Assembly: GCA_018262455.1 (NCBI GenBank)
Contig: JAGSPR010000292.1
Location: 1-8,781 of the forward strand
DNA from: Deltaproteobacteria bacterium
GTDB lineage: Bacteria > Myxococcota > Polyangia > Haliangiales > Haliangiaceae
Direction of reading: 5' to 3'
DNA length: 8,781 nt
A program made the position numbers and the translations under genes. Below are positions 7,964 to 8,781 of this stretch, one piece after another (the stretch's first letter is position 1; every line of letters begins with the position of its first letter). The notes under the pieces are model-generated. The model saw nothing but the letters and a program-made list of their open reading frames with translations. It had not been told where the DNA came from and searched no databases.

Positions 7964-8781
7964 TCAACTCAGCCGCCCCGCGACCCGTGCCCAGTCCAGG
8001 TGGGAGATCGCCGCCTGGAGGCGTTTCGCCGACGGCGGGTTCGCAAGTGAATGATCGATCGCGGCCGCGAGGGCCCTTGGATCATCCGGCTCGACCAGGC
8101 TGACCGCCGCCAGCTCGCGCAGCCCCCCCACGGCCGACGCGACCACCGGGACCCCTGCCGCAAGCGCTTCGAGCGCGATCATCGGCGTGCCTTCGGTCCG
8201 CCCGCTCGGCATCACCCGGGAGGGCACGACCACGACACCCGCCTCGCCAAGCAACCGATCTCGACGCGTGGCCTCGACCTGACCGAGGAACGTGACCGCG
8301 GCGCCCGCGCGTGCGGACAGCGCGGCGCGCTCGGGTCCATCGCCGGCGATCACGAGCCGCGAGCGCGTCCGGACATGCGCCATCGCCGCGATCGCGACAT
8401 CGATCCCCTTGAGCGTCACGAGCCGGCTCGCGATCAAGATCGTGGGCGGATCGGCCGGCGCGCGCTCGAGCGAGCGAAACCGGTCGATCGCGATGCCCAT
8501 CGGCTGGACGATCGCCTGCGCAAGCCAGCGCGTGAGCCGCGGTGCAGCTTCGAGCGCGATCGATCGCAGTTGCTCGCTGACGAACGCGAGTCGTGCGCCT
8601 CGCAGGGCGAGCGCGTGGAGCACCGGCGCGAGCAAGCCCATCCGACGCAAGGTGTGGATGTCACCGCCGTGCGCGATCGCCAGCAGCGGGACCCGGCTGG
8701 GCAGCGCCGCGACCGCGGAAGGCACCAGCCAGTGCGCGATGATCGAATCGAACCGCCGTGCCCGCACCGCGAGCGCGGCGG
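7964..8781 (-). CDS. GT4-family glycosyltransferase (5' end outside window)
   Basis: The frame is open to the right edge, so the N-terminus is missing; 271 residues are visible. A GTG at 8765-8767 is probably internal, because the reading continues upstream as AALA. The visible part begins inside the acceptor half of a GT-B enzyme, with DSIIAHWLVPSAVAALPSR and the conserved LLAIAHGGD. The linker QPMGIAIDRF leads into the donor half: PTILIASRLVTLKGIDVAIA, LVIAGDGPERAAL, VTFLGQV, then the E-x7-E motif in EGTPMIALEALAAG and GVPVVASAVGGLREL, which hold the sugar-nucleotide. The family transfers sugars with retention of configuration from nucleotide donors, usually to polysaccharide or lipid acceptors at the inner face of the membrane. 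The donor and acceptor cannot be told from this part. The stop at 7964-7966 is followed by the lower-GC gap, so it need not share a transcript with rseP. Confidence 0.92.
   Translation of the reverse strand, partial: AALAVRARRFDSIIAHWLVPSAVAALPSRVPLLAIAHGGDIHTLRRMGLLAPVLHALALRGARLAFVSEQLRSIALEAAPRLTRWLAQAIVQPMGIAIDRFRSLERAPADPPTILIASRLVTLKGIDVAIAAMAHVRTRSRLVIAGDGPERAALSARAGAAVTFLGQVEATRRDRLLGEAGVVVVPSRVMPSGRTEGTPMIALEALAAGVPVVASAVGGLRELAAVSLVEPDDPRALAAAIDHSLANPPSAKRLQAAISHLDWARVAGRLS

Overview
The window is GC-rich chromosomal DNA from a Gram-negative bacterium. Codon third positions are almost all G or C, long antisense shadow ORFs lie opposite every large gene, and GTG starts occur. Together with FtsK, UvrC, an S2P protease and GT4/GT2 glycosyltransferases, this suggests a myxobacterium-like lineage (Myxococcota). 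That placement is inferred from style, not from a marker gene.

Layout, left to right. Positions 1-96 hold two exact tandem copies of a 48-bp unit. Each copy has two small perfect hairpins and contains no stop codon in any of the six frames. The unit sits inside the open 3' end of a plus-strand gene whose start lies left of the window (stop TGA 225-227). That gene converges with ftsK at a shared TGATCA, so the two stop codons touch with no gap. ftsK (minus, 228-2903) encodes a complete 891-residue DNA translocase. A 111-bp gap with a 23-bp inverted repeat separates ftsK from a divergently transcribed AlkD-like HEAT-repeat protein (plus, 3015-3872). That protein converges with uvrC (minus, 3896-6013).

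From the right edge to uvrC all genes are on the minus strand: a partial GT4 glycosyltransferase (7964-8781), a short GT2-like protein lacking a recognisable DxD (7208-7777), an RseP-type site-2 protease (6043-7134) and uvrC. rseP and uvrC are 29 bp apart and probably co-transcribed. The GT4 gene is separated from the rest by an intergenic stretch of lower GC.

How the genes fit together: FtsK handles chromosome segregation at division; UvrC is the nucleotide-excision nuclease; the AlkD-like protein belongs to a base-excision glycosylase fold but has changes at two of the known catalytic positions; RseP acts in membrane proteolysis and envelope stress; the glycosyltransferases belong to envelope polysaccharide or glycolipid synthesis. 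I saw no CRISPR array, tRNA, rRNA, transposase or clear novel multi-gene system. The most unusual elements are the hairpin-bearing repeat inside a reading frame, the altered AlkD-like active site and the DxD-less GT2-like protein.
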